Origin: Pegoplata infirma
Taxonomy: Eukaryota; Arthropoda; Insecta; Diptera; Anthomyiidae
Length of the DNA stretch: 64,000 nt
NCBI GenBank assembly: GCA_963921195.1
Contig: OY992537.1
Span: 75,212,894-75,276,893 of the forward strand
Direction: 5' to 3'
Below, in pieces: positions 20,640-31,025 of the stretch. The notes beneath the pieces were generated by a model. It was not told where the DNA came from. It ran no database searches and saw only the letters and a list, made by a program, of their open reading frames with translations. A program made the position numbers and the translations under genes. The first letter of the stretch is position 1. Every line of letters starts with the position of its first letter.

Positions 20640-22012
20640 TCTTTAAGGCAGGCCACCAGAAAATGATTTCATACAGCAGAATTGAACGCACCACTGCTGT
20701 ATAGATGCAATAAACGACTTGAGGGCTAAGACCCCATCGTTTTTCAATGGCCCTTTTTCAGGAACAAAAAGCAATCGTTGCCTTTTCTACCCGTTCTTCA
20801 ATATTTCGCCTGAAATTCAACTTCCTATCTAGAAAAACTCCTGAGAAGGTGATTTCAGTGTCGTTGGCAGATATTTTCCCTTTACCGCATATGCGGTAAC
20901 ATGACAACCACGAGCTTCTAGAGATAGCAGCATTGAATTCAGTGTCAGGTTCCAAAGAAGCGGCGAAAGAAGAACTCCCTGTGGTGTACCCATATTGACA
21001 AATCGAGATACGACAGACGTTCGCAATTCAGACGTTATGCGTCTACACTCAAAATAATACATTAGTAGATTTACTAATTTTTTTTTGCTACTGCTGGTTA
21101 GCTAACTTTTAGCAAATTTTTAGTTGAGATTAGCATGTTAGCCAACATATCTTGCAAACTTCATTTAGCACATTAGCAATTTTAAACAAAATTTGAACTA
21201 TTTTTTTTTACTAAATTTAAAATTGAGTTGACTAAATTTTTACAAGCTTTTTTGCTAATATTAGCAAAAATAAGTGGTAATTTTTTTTTTATTTTCAGAA
21301 AACTTAAAATGGCGCTATTTATTTTCAGACCCTAATGGGTCCTAACTTTGGATCCAAAAAAGTTAGCATTCCCGAAAATTTTAAAATGCTCATATCTCGG
21401 TAAATATTGCCGACACAACAAAAAGTCCAAAAGCATTTTTGTAGCTCTCAACACGTAGAACAAAATAATCAAAAGCTCTCCGAGTAATATCTTTGAAGTT
21501 ATCCAGCTTTGTAATTCTCAAAACCCCGGTGGTCCCCTAAAATCACGTATCTCAAAAACTAAGCAAGGTAGAGCGAAACGGACACAAATTTTGGATCAAA
21601 AACTATGACGATTTTTAAGGAACCCAACTAGGTCTAGGCCCATCGGGGTCTGGACCTATCGGGTCCGAACCCAATGGGGTCCTTAAATGTGTCTGAACTA
21701 AGTTGAAATAAAAAATTTCAGTTAACTAATTTTTGGCAAAACATTTTTGCTAACTTTACCAAAAAAATTGTGGGTTCAAAATCAGCAAATTTTCTTGTAG
21801 GTTTACAAGATGTTCCACCATTAAAACGATCTCATACTTCACTCCCAAACCAGGCAATACCACAATTATGGAGTCTGGGATGACATTATTAAAGGCCCCC
21901 TCTTTATCAAGAAAGGCCACCATAGTGTACTCCTTTCCCGAAAGCGATCTCTCGATGGTACCGACGACCTAATGAAGAGCTGTTTCCATTGATATACCCT
22001 TGCTAGTGGCAC
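20640..22012 (-). pseudogene. fragment of R1/LOA-like LINE reverse transcriptase, broken by a MITE
   Basis: Read on the minus strand: ALH(stop)VVGTIERSLSGKEYTM, VAFLDKEGAFNNV (first catalytic box degraded) at 22012-21800; then, after a MITE, RRITSELRTSVVSRFVN, MGTPQGVLLSPLLWNLTLNS and RGCHVTAYA at 21045-20890; then LDRKLNFRRNIEERVEKATI (about 20845-20765); then RWGLSPQVVYCIYTAVVRSI and LYEIIFWWPALK (20740-20645). The order is that of a jockey/R1/LOA-type RT. The catalytic xADD is lost to a frameshift, and there is at least one stop. It is a decayed 5'- and 3'-truncated fragment lying in the bdl intron on the same strand as the gene. Confidence 0.8.
21046..21797. mobile_element. TA-flanked MITE (AGCAAATTTTTAGTT family) inside the LINE fragment
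   Basis: Left end TA|CACTCAAAATAATAC, then GCTAACTTTTAGCAAATTTT as in the copy at 45733-46298. Near the right end GGGTTCAAAATCAGCAAATT matches AGGTTCAAAATCAGG of that copy, but the terminal inverted repeat itself is missing or diverged. Removing it rejoins the two RT pieces. Confidence 0.65.
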
Positions 22013-22014
22013 GA

Positions 22015-22436
22015 TGCAGTCAAATCCAAAGAGATACCCCCATGAAATTTGTCAAAAGTATGTCTTATGGTCTTAGGCAGGTTAAGTTGGAAATTCGCAA
22101 AATCGGTCCAGGGGGAAAATAGTTCCCCCTTGAAGAACTAAACCAACCCCTGAAAAATACAATTTTTTTACGTGTTTTTTTATATTTTTGCTAAGCAAAT
22201 GAAACGTGATATAATAAAATAAGTAGTTTAAATAGTTATAAAATTGCATAACTTTAGCGCAAAAAGCATAATAAAAAAATTAATATACATTTTTCGAGAG
22301 GGGCCCCCACCGAAGCCCCCTCCCCAAAAAAAAAATGCCCCTGTAATTTTTGAATATTCTTATTTTTTTTTTTTTATTTATTAAAATATTACTGATGATT
22401 CGATTCGGCACAGTCGAAATATAACACTGTCACTTG
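22015..22436 (+). repeat. TATACCC-hairpin repeat, subfamily A, 5'-truncated
   Basis: GATGCAGTCAAATCCAAAGAG, GTCTTAGGCAGGTTAAGTTGG, AATCGGTCCAGGGGGAAAAT, and the 3' end GATTCGGCACAGTCGAA and AACACTGTCACTTG. Confidence 0.8.
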
Positions 22437-22916
22437 TTTATTAAACATATTGTCATAGAATTTACAATACATTCTTCGAAATTTACAACAAAGTTTCAAT
22501 GCAAAATATTTTTTTTAAAAAACCTACTTTCCTCTAATAAACGATTGCTTTCATGAGAATTTAAAACGAAAATTATCGACTCTGGAATTTTTAGTAGAAT
22601 CAATTACAGCATAATTACATAATATGTGTAATATATATATATGTATATAATATGTGTAATATGTTCTGAAAAAGATTATTTTGAAGAGAAAATTTTGCAG
22701 GCGTGTTGCAAAATATAAAATTTTTTGCTATAATATTGTCTGACACTGTATTTACAAAAGCGTACGTTCAATTGTGCTAATAACTATATGCTCATAGCAT
22801 AACTTCATTGCATTACATCGCCATGCACTCTATTTTATTGCTTGTTGCTTATGGCGTATAATAAAAGTTGTTTTTATTTTCATCACATGGATTTCTATTT
22901 GAAATTGTTTACTTAC
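22437..22916. other. intron sequence with AT microsatellite, no gene
   Basis: ATAATATGTGTAATATATAT at 22619-22665 is a short imperfect microsatellite. No coding sequence before exon A's donor. Confidence 0.5.
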
Positions 22917-23139
22917 CTTGTACTGTGAGATAATAATATGTACCATTATTGCGTATACTTGGTGTACGATTGGGAAAAACGATTTGGCAGTGATACCAGC
23001 CCTGATCTGATTCACGTATTGCTGTTAAATTTGCTGATGCTTTACCATAGTCATCATTATTTGTAATTAGATGTAGCCGTCCATTGTATAAATCATTTGC
23101 TGATGATTCACCTTCAAACCAAGTAAATATCTTTTTTTC
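22917..23139 (-). CDS. bdl: borderless/IGSF9-family Ig receptor, exon A (second half of V-type Ig1)
   Basis: Family members are transmembrane Ig-superfamily proteins; fly borderless and turtle act in axon/photoreceptor targeting and glia. On the minus strand the exon follows an acceptor (TTTTTAG|GAAAAAAAG) and ends at CAAG|GTAAGT. It starts in phase 0 and ends in phase 1 (223 nt, 74 codons plus 1 nt). The translation begins EKKIFTWFEGESS and holds the back half of an Ig V domain: NLTAIRESDQGWYHCQIVF carries the D-x-G-x-Y-x-C motif with the second Ig cysteine, then NRT and NGT sequons and YYLTVQ. It is collinear with the Turtle/borderless first Ig domain. The exon with the first cysteine and core tryptophan should lie at higher coordinates but was not found by eye. 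The family call is firm; borderless over turtle rests on better agreement of exons B-D with remembered borderless sequence. Confidence 0.85.
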
Positions 23140-24261
23140 CTAAAAATGAAGGATTAAAAAAAAAATAATAAAAATATTTACAAATTGTGTTTGTGTATAA
23201 AAAAATGGTCGCCCACAAAACGGACGAAGAGATAAAAAAGTGAAATTTCCTATTTCCTTTAGTCCTGATTAGTACAAGACTTGAACTTCTGCTGGCAAAC
23301 AAATTTGTCTAACAAAATGATTTTTTTTTTTAGTTTTATTTATTTCTTCAATGGTGAACTTTTCTATCTCCGTCCGATTTTAAACAGGTACTTTTTTTAA
23401 ATACCTGTTCTATCTCCTTTTATTTTCGAAATTAAAATTTTTAAAATCGTGCTATTTTAAGAAATGGAACACAGGCCTAAAATGGGTTAACAATTCTCTT
23501 CCTCAATTTTCTAATTATACTTAATATTGTTTTTTTCAATTTAAATTCTTCGTAATATTACAATATAAATATAATAATTACTTAGAAAACTTGACAAAAG
23601 TACTGAAAATACTTAAATATGTAAACAGTCATAATTTACTAATAAGATCAAAATTATAATTAAAATAGCAACAATAACAATAGAATATGCAAAATAGGCT
23701 TTTGCTATATACCAACAAAACAACGACAACACCAAAATAAATGTGTGTGAATCTGTGGTTGTATGGGTGAATGCTGCTTCTTTATACTCAGGCTCAAATA
23801 ACAAAAACGATAACAACAATAAATATAATAAATCATGTGGCTAAAGAGAAACCTCAAACAACAGAAATTACAACTAAAATTATATATTTTGTTCAATGCA
23901 CTTAGTTTTGCGAATTGACACAATACAAATGCAAACACACACACTAGCAAACAGAAATGAATATAAACAAATAAAGTCTCAAAGTGTGCTCTAAAAAAAT
24001 TAAAAAAAAAAATATTATTTTTATTATAAACAAAGCCACTTAGCGAGCAATATTTATCAAGTGAGCAACTATGTCTCCCAATTTGTAAACAGATTTCAAA
24101 AATTATCCCTCAGGACACTAGAATATAATGAAAAAGCCCACTGTATGAATTTAGTTTATATTTGTTGTTTAAAGAGAACATAATTATTTAGTAAAATTAT
24201 GATTATAAGTTGAAATAAATTGAAGACAAAGTTCTGTATGTTTACCAAGTATAGTATTCAT
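23140..24261. other. intron of the bdl-like gene, no gene seen
   Basis: AT-rich intronic sequence upstream of exon A, with runs such as AACAACAATAAC near 23660-23830. The open frames here are short and low-complexity. No splice-flanked Ig-like segment was recognised, although the exon for the first half of Ig1 must lie at 23140 or beyond. Confidence 0.6.
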
Positions 24262-24300
24262 TAGAGTGGTCCAAAATGACATTTTTATTAAAACATTGAG
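24262..24300 (+). other. single hAT-like terminus (TAGAGTGGTCC)
   Basis: TAGAGTGGTCCAAAATGAC preceded by GTATTCAT, which fits nTnnnnAn. The opposite end and second duplication were not found, so it is either truncated or chance. Confidence 0.3.
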
Positions 24301-24561
24301 CTCCAGAATTCTTGGTGCCTAACAACTCCCTGTGCAAAGTTTCAGGCAAATTCGTTATTAGGGTCGCTCACGACGACTTTACATTTTTTTACATTTGTGT
24401 ATAATTTTCACACAAGAAAATTGGGTCAACTACACAGAAAAATCGAATTGTTATATTGACCCCCATATTTCTAAATACAATTATTTTTTTCACTGAAAGT
24501 GTTCCTATACGGAAATTTGTAATATCAACAAACATTTGTAAATTTTGATTGTTCAAAAAAG

Positions 24562-24755
24562 ATTTTTTTGTTTTCAACAAAGAAATTCAACAAACATTAT
24601 TTGTTGATCAGACAAAAGCAACAAATCTTAATTTTTTTTTTCAACAAAGTAATTCAACAAACACAAACATAATTTGTTGATCTGACAAATGAAATTTTTG
24701 TTTTAACAAAGAAATTTAACAAACACAAACACTATTTATTGATATGATAAAATAA
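24562..24755 (+). repeat. three tandem ~63-bp units (CAACAAAGAAATTCAACAAAC)
   Basis: Each unit has a T-run, TTCAACAAAG, AATTCAACAAACA and a (A/T)TTTGTTGAT box. Confidence 0.75.
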
Positions 24756-24794
24756 TTTTGAAATAAAATTACTTGACTCAGATTGTTGAAAACA

Positions 24795-24982
24795 AAGTTG
24801 AAGTTTTGAATCATGTATTATCAGGCGGCCGTTTTTACAAAATGTTTGGTTGATATCATGTTTTGTTAATGAAAATCGTCAAATTTAAATCAACAAAAAT
24901 CAATTGTAAATCAACAAAACATGATTTCAACGAAACATTTAGTAAAAACGGCCGCCTGATAGTACATAATTCAAAACTTAAT
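24795..24982. repeat. hairpin inverted repeat with GCGGCCGTTTTTAC boxes
   Basis: TATCAGGCGGCCGTTTTTAC and its inverse GTAAAAACGGCCGCCTGATA flank an almost self-complementary core (CATGTTTTGTT / AACAAAACATG). The arms are about 90 bp. Confidence 0.8.
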
Positions 24983-25967
24983 TTGTGTTAGAGATATTTT
25001 ATTTAAGTAAAACCAATTTTTTAAATTAATGAAAATTTAAGAAGTGGGCATTATCTTGAAAACTGTTGCACTTTTATAACTTTGGAGTAGATTTTCGAAT
25101 TCAGCGTAAGATTCTACATGGAAAATAAATGCAAAATGTCGTAAACTATTTGTAAACTAGGGAAAAAAATATAAATTGAATAAAACCAAGCCATTGTGAC
25201 GACATGTTAAATGTTCTCAAATTTTTTTTACAAATATTTATTTATTTTTATAACCTCCAACCACATGAAAAATTTTCAGAACCGATTCTGACAACACTTG
25301 TTCTAGAACAGGTTCTTCGGTAATCATACACTATTACATTTTAATTATTCAAAACAAGTTAAGTGAAAATTGTTGTGAAACATGTTCTCTGCAATCAAAG
25401 TTTCATTACATTTCGGTTCTCAAGAATTGAAAAAAAAATTATGTGTCAAAAAATTAAAAAATAAAATCATTTCTTTTTTTGTTAACCAAGGAAAAACACG
25501 AAATTTTCTTAAATTATCAGAATATAATTGTGAAAAGTGTTAATAAAAAGGTGAGTAAGTTAAATTTTCATTGTATGGGTAGGGTCAAATACTAATAATA
25601 TTATGTTTTTTAATTTTAGTTTGCAGAAAATCCATGTTCTAGTTGTCATTATTGTAAGGCACAAAATGCAATTTTGGAGGCGCAAAAGGAAATATGTGTG
25701 TTAAGAACTGTGAATACTTCATGTCAGATATGATTGTATTTATCTTTTTTTAATAAATTAATGCAATTCAAAATATTTCTTTAATTCTCATTTCAGTTCC
25801 AAATTTTACTTCTAGAACCGATTTCAAAGAACAAAAATATGTGCTAATTTTGCTTACAAACACCTGTTGCTTTTGGGACAATACCTTTGTAAAAATCGGT
25901 GTTGCACAAGAATTAGAAAAGGTTCTAGGGAAGTATAAGTTGTTCCACAAGCGGTTCTTTGCAAGTG
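24983..25967. other. no feature recognised
   Basis: AT-rich intronic DNA. The short frames at 25770-26040 run into the next repeat. Confidence 0.5.
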
Positions 25968-26483
25968 TGACTTTGCCATTTCGTGTGTTACACATCGAAA
26001 TATCGTTCGGGTACCCCACAAAGTATATATAATATTGATCCATGATAGAACCTAAGACTTTCTAGCGATGTCCGTTCGTCCGTCTGTAGAAATAACGATG
26101 CAGCCCAAACCAAAAGAGCCTGAAACTGGGAAAGAATATCTCTTATCTTACTGGTAAGGTTAAGTTCGAAGATGGGCGAAATCGGACCAGGGGGAAAAAT
26201 GTTCCTCCTTGAAGAACTAAAATGATCCTGAAAAATACAATATTTTTACGAGTTTTTTTAATTTTTGCTCAACAAATGTAACATTTTTATGCCATATTAG
26301 GTTCACCTGCGCTTGGACCAAGGGGGTTAGGAAATTCGATTTTTTTCAGGCCGCCCCCTTTTGGGGGTGTGGTTATAAAAATTAATTAAAAATAACGATA
26401 AAAAATTTATTATTTAAGCGTAAATATCATAAACAAATAATTTGTAAACATATATAGCGGTGGTAAAGGTGTCCCCCATCGAA
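25968..26483 (+). repeat. TATACCC-hairpin repeat, subfamily A, without either terminus
   Basis: Begins ACTTTGCCATTTCGTGTGTT, then the GACCCC-like and GTCC blocks, TTAAGTTCGAAGATGGGCG, and the ATGCCATATTAGGTTCACC / GGTAAAGGTGTCCC extension also seen in the copy at 54731. Confidence 0.75.
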
Positions 26484-26674
26484 AAGAATGCCGGTATTTT
26501 TCTTGAAAAATTTTCATTCCTTGGGGTGGTTCAAAGCATCTGAAAACGCGGATTTTGATTGCAAATCTGATTTCACCAGTCGATTATACAGCAAATATTA
26601 ATACAATAGCAATTTTTGAACTCTTAAAAAAAGTTCCAATAACGCACAGCAGGGGGCGGAAAAATCGATGTTTT

Positions 26675-27197
26675 TATACCCTCCAACCACAGTATGGGGG
26701 TATACTCACTTTGTCATTCCGTTTGTAACGCATCGAAATATCGGTCGGGGACCCCATAAAGTATATATATTATTGGTCTATAATCGATTCTAAGACATTC
26801 TATGAATGTCCGTCTGTCTGTAGATAACACAATGCAGTCCAAAATAAAACAGCTAGACTCCTGAAGTTTGGTACAAATATGTCTCATGTTCATAGGCAGG
26901 TTAAGTTCGCGAATGGGCAAAATCGGCCCAGGGGGAAAAAGTTCCCCCTTGAAGAACTGAACCAACCTCTGAAAAAATGCACTATTTTTACATGTTTTTT
27001 GTAGTTTTGTTAAACAAATGAAACATTTGGTATATTTATCGCAATGGTAAGGTGCTCTCAATATCCCCCACTGACACCATCACCCCCCCCCCCCCCAAAA
27101 CAACGCCCCTGACAAAATTTTTTTTTTTAATTTTTTATTCATTTTGGAGGGTATAGAAGGTTCGGCACATCCGAATTTAACACTCTCACTTGTTTTT
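26675..27197 (+). repeat. TATACCC-hairpin repeat, subfamily A, full length
   Basis: TTTATACCCTCCAACCACAG through GGAGGGTATAGAAGG, GGCACATCCGAA and CACTCTCACTTG before T8. It contains a C11-type run near 27085. The homologous position of the opposite palindrome arm (about 28635) lacks it. Confidence 0.88.
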
Positions 27198-27592
27198 TTT
27201 AAATTTAAATTATTTTGTTAATCATGCACGATGAAGAGGCAGTTTTTGCTAAGAAAATTGGTACAAAATGCACCTTTCTATCACAACCCATTAAAAAGTT
27301 ATAAGGCTTCAAATGTTTTTTTTTCTAGTGGGAAAATTATAAAACACTGACCAAAATTTGAAAAATTTTTGGATGGGTCAGCGATCTGGACACTTGTTTT
27401 CAATTTTCCTCTCAATGCTGATTCCAAATCTGGTTTCCAAAATATTCCGTTACGTCAGGTTTTTGAGATAATTGAGGTCAAAGTTCACAAAAAACGCATT
27501 TTTGTGCATTATTGAGAGCATTTTTTTTTGATGTTTTTGGATGATATTCTGGGATCATAAAACCTGTTTTCGATAAACATTTCGATGCTGAT

Positions 27593-28423
27593 TAGAGTAT
27601 CCAAAACCGAAACCGAAAACCGGTGGACCGGTTTTTTCATTTTCAAAAACCCGGCCGGTTTCGGTTTTTATTCAAATTCGATTATTCAAAAAACCGGTGT
27701 TTTTAGGTCGGTTTAACCGGTTCTATTTTTTATGAAAAACCAATAACATTGGTGTCACTTTGTAATTTATAGAAAAAAATTGGAAGCGATTTGATCCAAA
27801 ATTTTGAGCGATATTTTGCAAAACAAAAATCGAACGTGAATTTTTAACAAAAATCAAATTTTATTGAAAATATTCAAAAACTCTAACACAACCAGAACTC
27901 AAAAATTGCATTTTATTTCTAAATCATTAATGGAATTCACGTGAGAAATTTTAGTAGTGGAAAATTGCGCAATTTCAAAATTGCAACCCTTTCGCTAGTT
28001 TCTTTGTTAGTTAGTTTCTTTCTTGCAAAGATGCGTCATATAAAAGATAATAGAAAAATAAAAATTTTAATAATTTTTATTTTTAAGTTGCAATATTGCA
28101 CTGTTGCAATATTGCACTGTTGCAATGGCCAAAAATTTGTGAAGGGAATACCCTGATTATTTTAGAATACAAAACCAAACGTTTTTTTTTATGTTTTAAG
28201 TTAAGTAAAGTTAATAAAATAATTTTGTTTCTTATTTTCGTCTATTTTATTAACAAATTTCGTTTTTTTTTAATAAAAATCTAAAATTATCAAAAACCGG
28301 AAAAAACCGGTTGACCGGTTTTTTATACAAAAACCGAAACCGAAACCGTTTTTTTTTAATTTTAGATTTTTCGAATAAACCGAAAACCGGTTTTTGAAAA
28401 TCGGCGGTTTTTTGGATACTCTA
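27593..28423. mobile_element. non-autonomous hAT MITE, CCGGTT-rich ends
   Basis: 831 bp with termini TAGAGTATCCAAAA and inverse, and an exact 8-bp duplication ATGCTGAT at 585-592 and 424-431 of the respective kilobases (27585-27592, 28424-28431). This fits hAT rules. Subterminal AACCGAAACCGAAAACCGG, ACCGGTT and GGTTTCGGTTTT blocks occur at both ends. No transposase frame. Confidence 0.9.
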
Positions 28424-28880
28424 ATGCTGATTCTGAATCTAGTTTTCAAATTTTTCTATCTATTCGAGAAAATTGAGGTAAATTTTCTCAAAAAACGTGT
28501 TTTTGTACATTTTTGAGAGCTTACAACCTTTTAACGGGTTGTGATAGAACGGAAAATTTGGTATCATTTTGTTAAGCTGAAAATGCCCTTTAATTGTGCA
28601 TATTTAAAAAATTAATTTAAAAAAAAATGGAAAACCCTTATATTTCCGCCCTCTGTGGTGGGTTTTTGGAACTTTTTTTAAGAGTATGAAAAACGACCAT
28701 TGTATTATTTTTTGCTGTATAATCGACTGGTGAAATCAGATTTGCGATATATTCAGTTGTTTTTGCTCTGCAGAAAAATCAGCTCAAAATTCGCGTTTTC
28801 AGATGCGTTGAACCACCCCAAGGAGCTATTTTTTTTTTCAAAAAAAGACCGCCATTCTTTTTAGTTCCCCTAAATCCTTA

Positions 28881-29244
28881 AAAAAATTATGATACCCGGG
28901 GATCAAATTTTCAAAATTAACTCTAACCTACGTACTACATTTTGTAATCTGATTATCGCCTCAGAAGCTATTAATCGATATATCGACAATTTTACCGAAA
29001 TTCGGGAAAATTGAAATTCAATTGAAAATACAACAAAAAAACTTGGTTACCTTAGTGTTTTTTTGTGTATTTTTTCATACAATTAGTCATAACTTCGGCG
29101 ATAAACCATAGATTTTCATGAAATCGACTTCGTTATCTTTGCTTTGGTTCAGGCTTATAAGAGAAACCATAAAAAAATTATTCACAAAATATGTCGCCAT
29201 TAGGCATGTCTCCGAAACAGAAAATGCAAATTCCCTTATTTATT
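28881..29244. other. no feature recognised
   Basis: AT-rich anonymous DNA between palindromes. Confidence 0.5.
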
Positions 29245-29610
29245 TTCGGATTAATCTTATTTAGTTTAAAATAAATATTTTAACATGCCAAAACAAATTT
29301 GGAATGTTTTTTTCCGTAATCTACGATAAAGTAGCAATTGTAATCCGAAAAACTAATAAAAAATTTTAAAATGAAAAAAGTTATAAATAAATCAAAATTA
29401 ATCCAATAAAATTTTAGGATTTAATAAGTCCACTTTGGATTAGTTTTGATTTATTTATAACATTCATCATTTTCCAAATTTTTTTATTATTTTTTGGATT
29501 ATAATTGCTAATTTATCGTAGATTATGGAAAGGAATATTCCAAATTTGTTTTGGTATTTTAAAATATTTTGTTTAAACAAAATAAAATTAATCTGAAAAT
29601 AAATCCACTT
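29245..29610. repeat. ~365-bp palindrome
   Basis: TTTCGGATTAATCTTATTTAG ... CAAATTTGGAATGTTTTTTTCC ... ATAAATCAAAATTAATCC is mirrored after a short centre near 29420 by GGATTAGTTTTGATTTAT ... GGAATATTCCAAATTTG ... AATTAATCTGAAAATAAATCC. Confidence 0.8.
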
Positions 29611-30632
29611 TTTGAAAAGCACAGCCAATGTGAGGGACAAAAAAGTGGAAAGAAAGTATGAAGTGAGATTGAGATTGCTAAAAATAGAATTGAAGTGTTG
29701 GAAACTGTCAAAATTTATTCTGTAAAAACTATAAATATTCACATATATAAAAAAAAGTTTTCATTAACAAGACAAACCGACATTTAAAATACTACTAGTG
29801 ATAACACTAACTGGAGTGTTTGAAACCGGTACACAGTGTGTTTTTTTTGGTAGTGTGAGTGTTCAAAAATCTGTAACTTTTGAACAGTTCAATATTTTGG
29901 CTCGCAGTTTTTTGCATTTGATTCTTCAATAATAAAGCTATGAATGAGCCGCATAAAATCGGATAGCACTCTTACAAAAAACGTGGATAAAAGCTAACAA
30001 AAATTCAGATTTTTTTTAAAAAGGTCGTCTGGATTTTTTCGAAATTCTTTTTTAAACTTTCTTTTTAACAAAATAAAATAGAAATGGTATCATAGAGTCA
30101 GCTGATACAATTAAAAAGTCACCAAATCTGTGTTTTGTGGCATTCGGCGGAATTTTCAAAATGGGCATAATCTAAATTCTCTATACTCCTTCTTTTTGCT
30201 CCATACGCGTCTTTCGATAACTCATCTATAGAAAAAAAGTGATGTTTTAGAATTTATTCATCTTGGCAAAAAAACCTTATGGATTGTTGGAGATAAATTT
30301 CTCCAGACTCAATATAGGTCATAATATATTTTTAATTTTCTTGAAGCAAGTTCTTCAAAATTTTTTAAAGTGATGATTTGGCGATAGTTTATGGCATTTT
30401 AAATTTTGCTAAGTTACTTCAGATTATGCGAAATAATTTTTGTATTTGATTGACTGAGAGTAACATACTCGAAAATCGACTCGAACTTTTACCTTCTTTA
30501 GTACAGCCAAATCATTGTTTTGAGTAATCGATCCTCTTACCAGTTCTCTTTTTAAAGCATTACTATAAGCTAAAATTTAATTTGAATACTTAGGTAGTTT
30601 GACGCTGGCATATTTTAAAATTTTTTATTATT
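29611..30632. other. no feature recognised
   Basis: Anonymous AT-rich intronic sequence. No repeat family or frame identified. Confidence 0.5.
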
Positions 30633-30640
30633 ATTATTTT

Positions 30641-31017
30641 TAGTGTCCGACCGAACAGTTCGGCCAAAAAACGTCATTTAATCAAAAATTTGGTATAAGG
30701 AAGTACTTTCAACCACTTTTTTTTATGGGGTAGGATTGTTGGCGCGATGGAAGACGATTCTGAGTGTAAAATTTAAGAACGAGCACGAAGTTAAGCCGCA
30801 ATTTCGAAGTACGGTAACCGAACTTTTTTCAATTCGGCCGAACGTTCGGTTACCGAACGTTTGCTTAAGGTCGTCCTCGCCATTAAATTTGAAAGTCAGA
30901 ATAGTCTTCTATTGCCTAAACAAACAAACGGCCATCAGAAAAAGCTGTTTAAAATGCTTGCAAATATTGATTTTTGGCCAATACAGTTTTTTGGCCGAAC
31001 TGTTCGGTCGGACACTA
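30641..31017. mobile_element. short non-autonomous hAT MITE with near-identical long TIRs
   Basis: 377 bp. TAGTGTCCGACCGAACAGTT continues through GGCCAAAAAAC and is perfectly inverted at the other end, so the TIR is at least 32 bp. The 8-bp duplication ATTATTTT lies at 30633-30640 and 31018-31025. The centre has TTCGGTTACCGAAC palindromes. Perfect TIRs suggest a young copy. Confidence 0.92.
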
Positions 31018-31025
31018 ATTATTTT

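Larger units (their letters stand above)
26484..28880. repeat. palindromic element carrying two inserted elements
   Basis: Left arm CCTTGGGGTGGTTCAAAGCATC ... ATTTCACCAGTCGATTATAC is mirrored on the right by GTATAATCGACTGGTGAAAT ... GATGCGTTGAACCACCCCAA. The inner part ATCACAACCCATTAAAAAG (27290) is mirrored by TTAACGGGTTGTGAT (28526). It is interrupted by a TATACCC repeat (26675-27197) and a hAT MITE (27593-28423). Confidence 0.8.
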
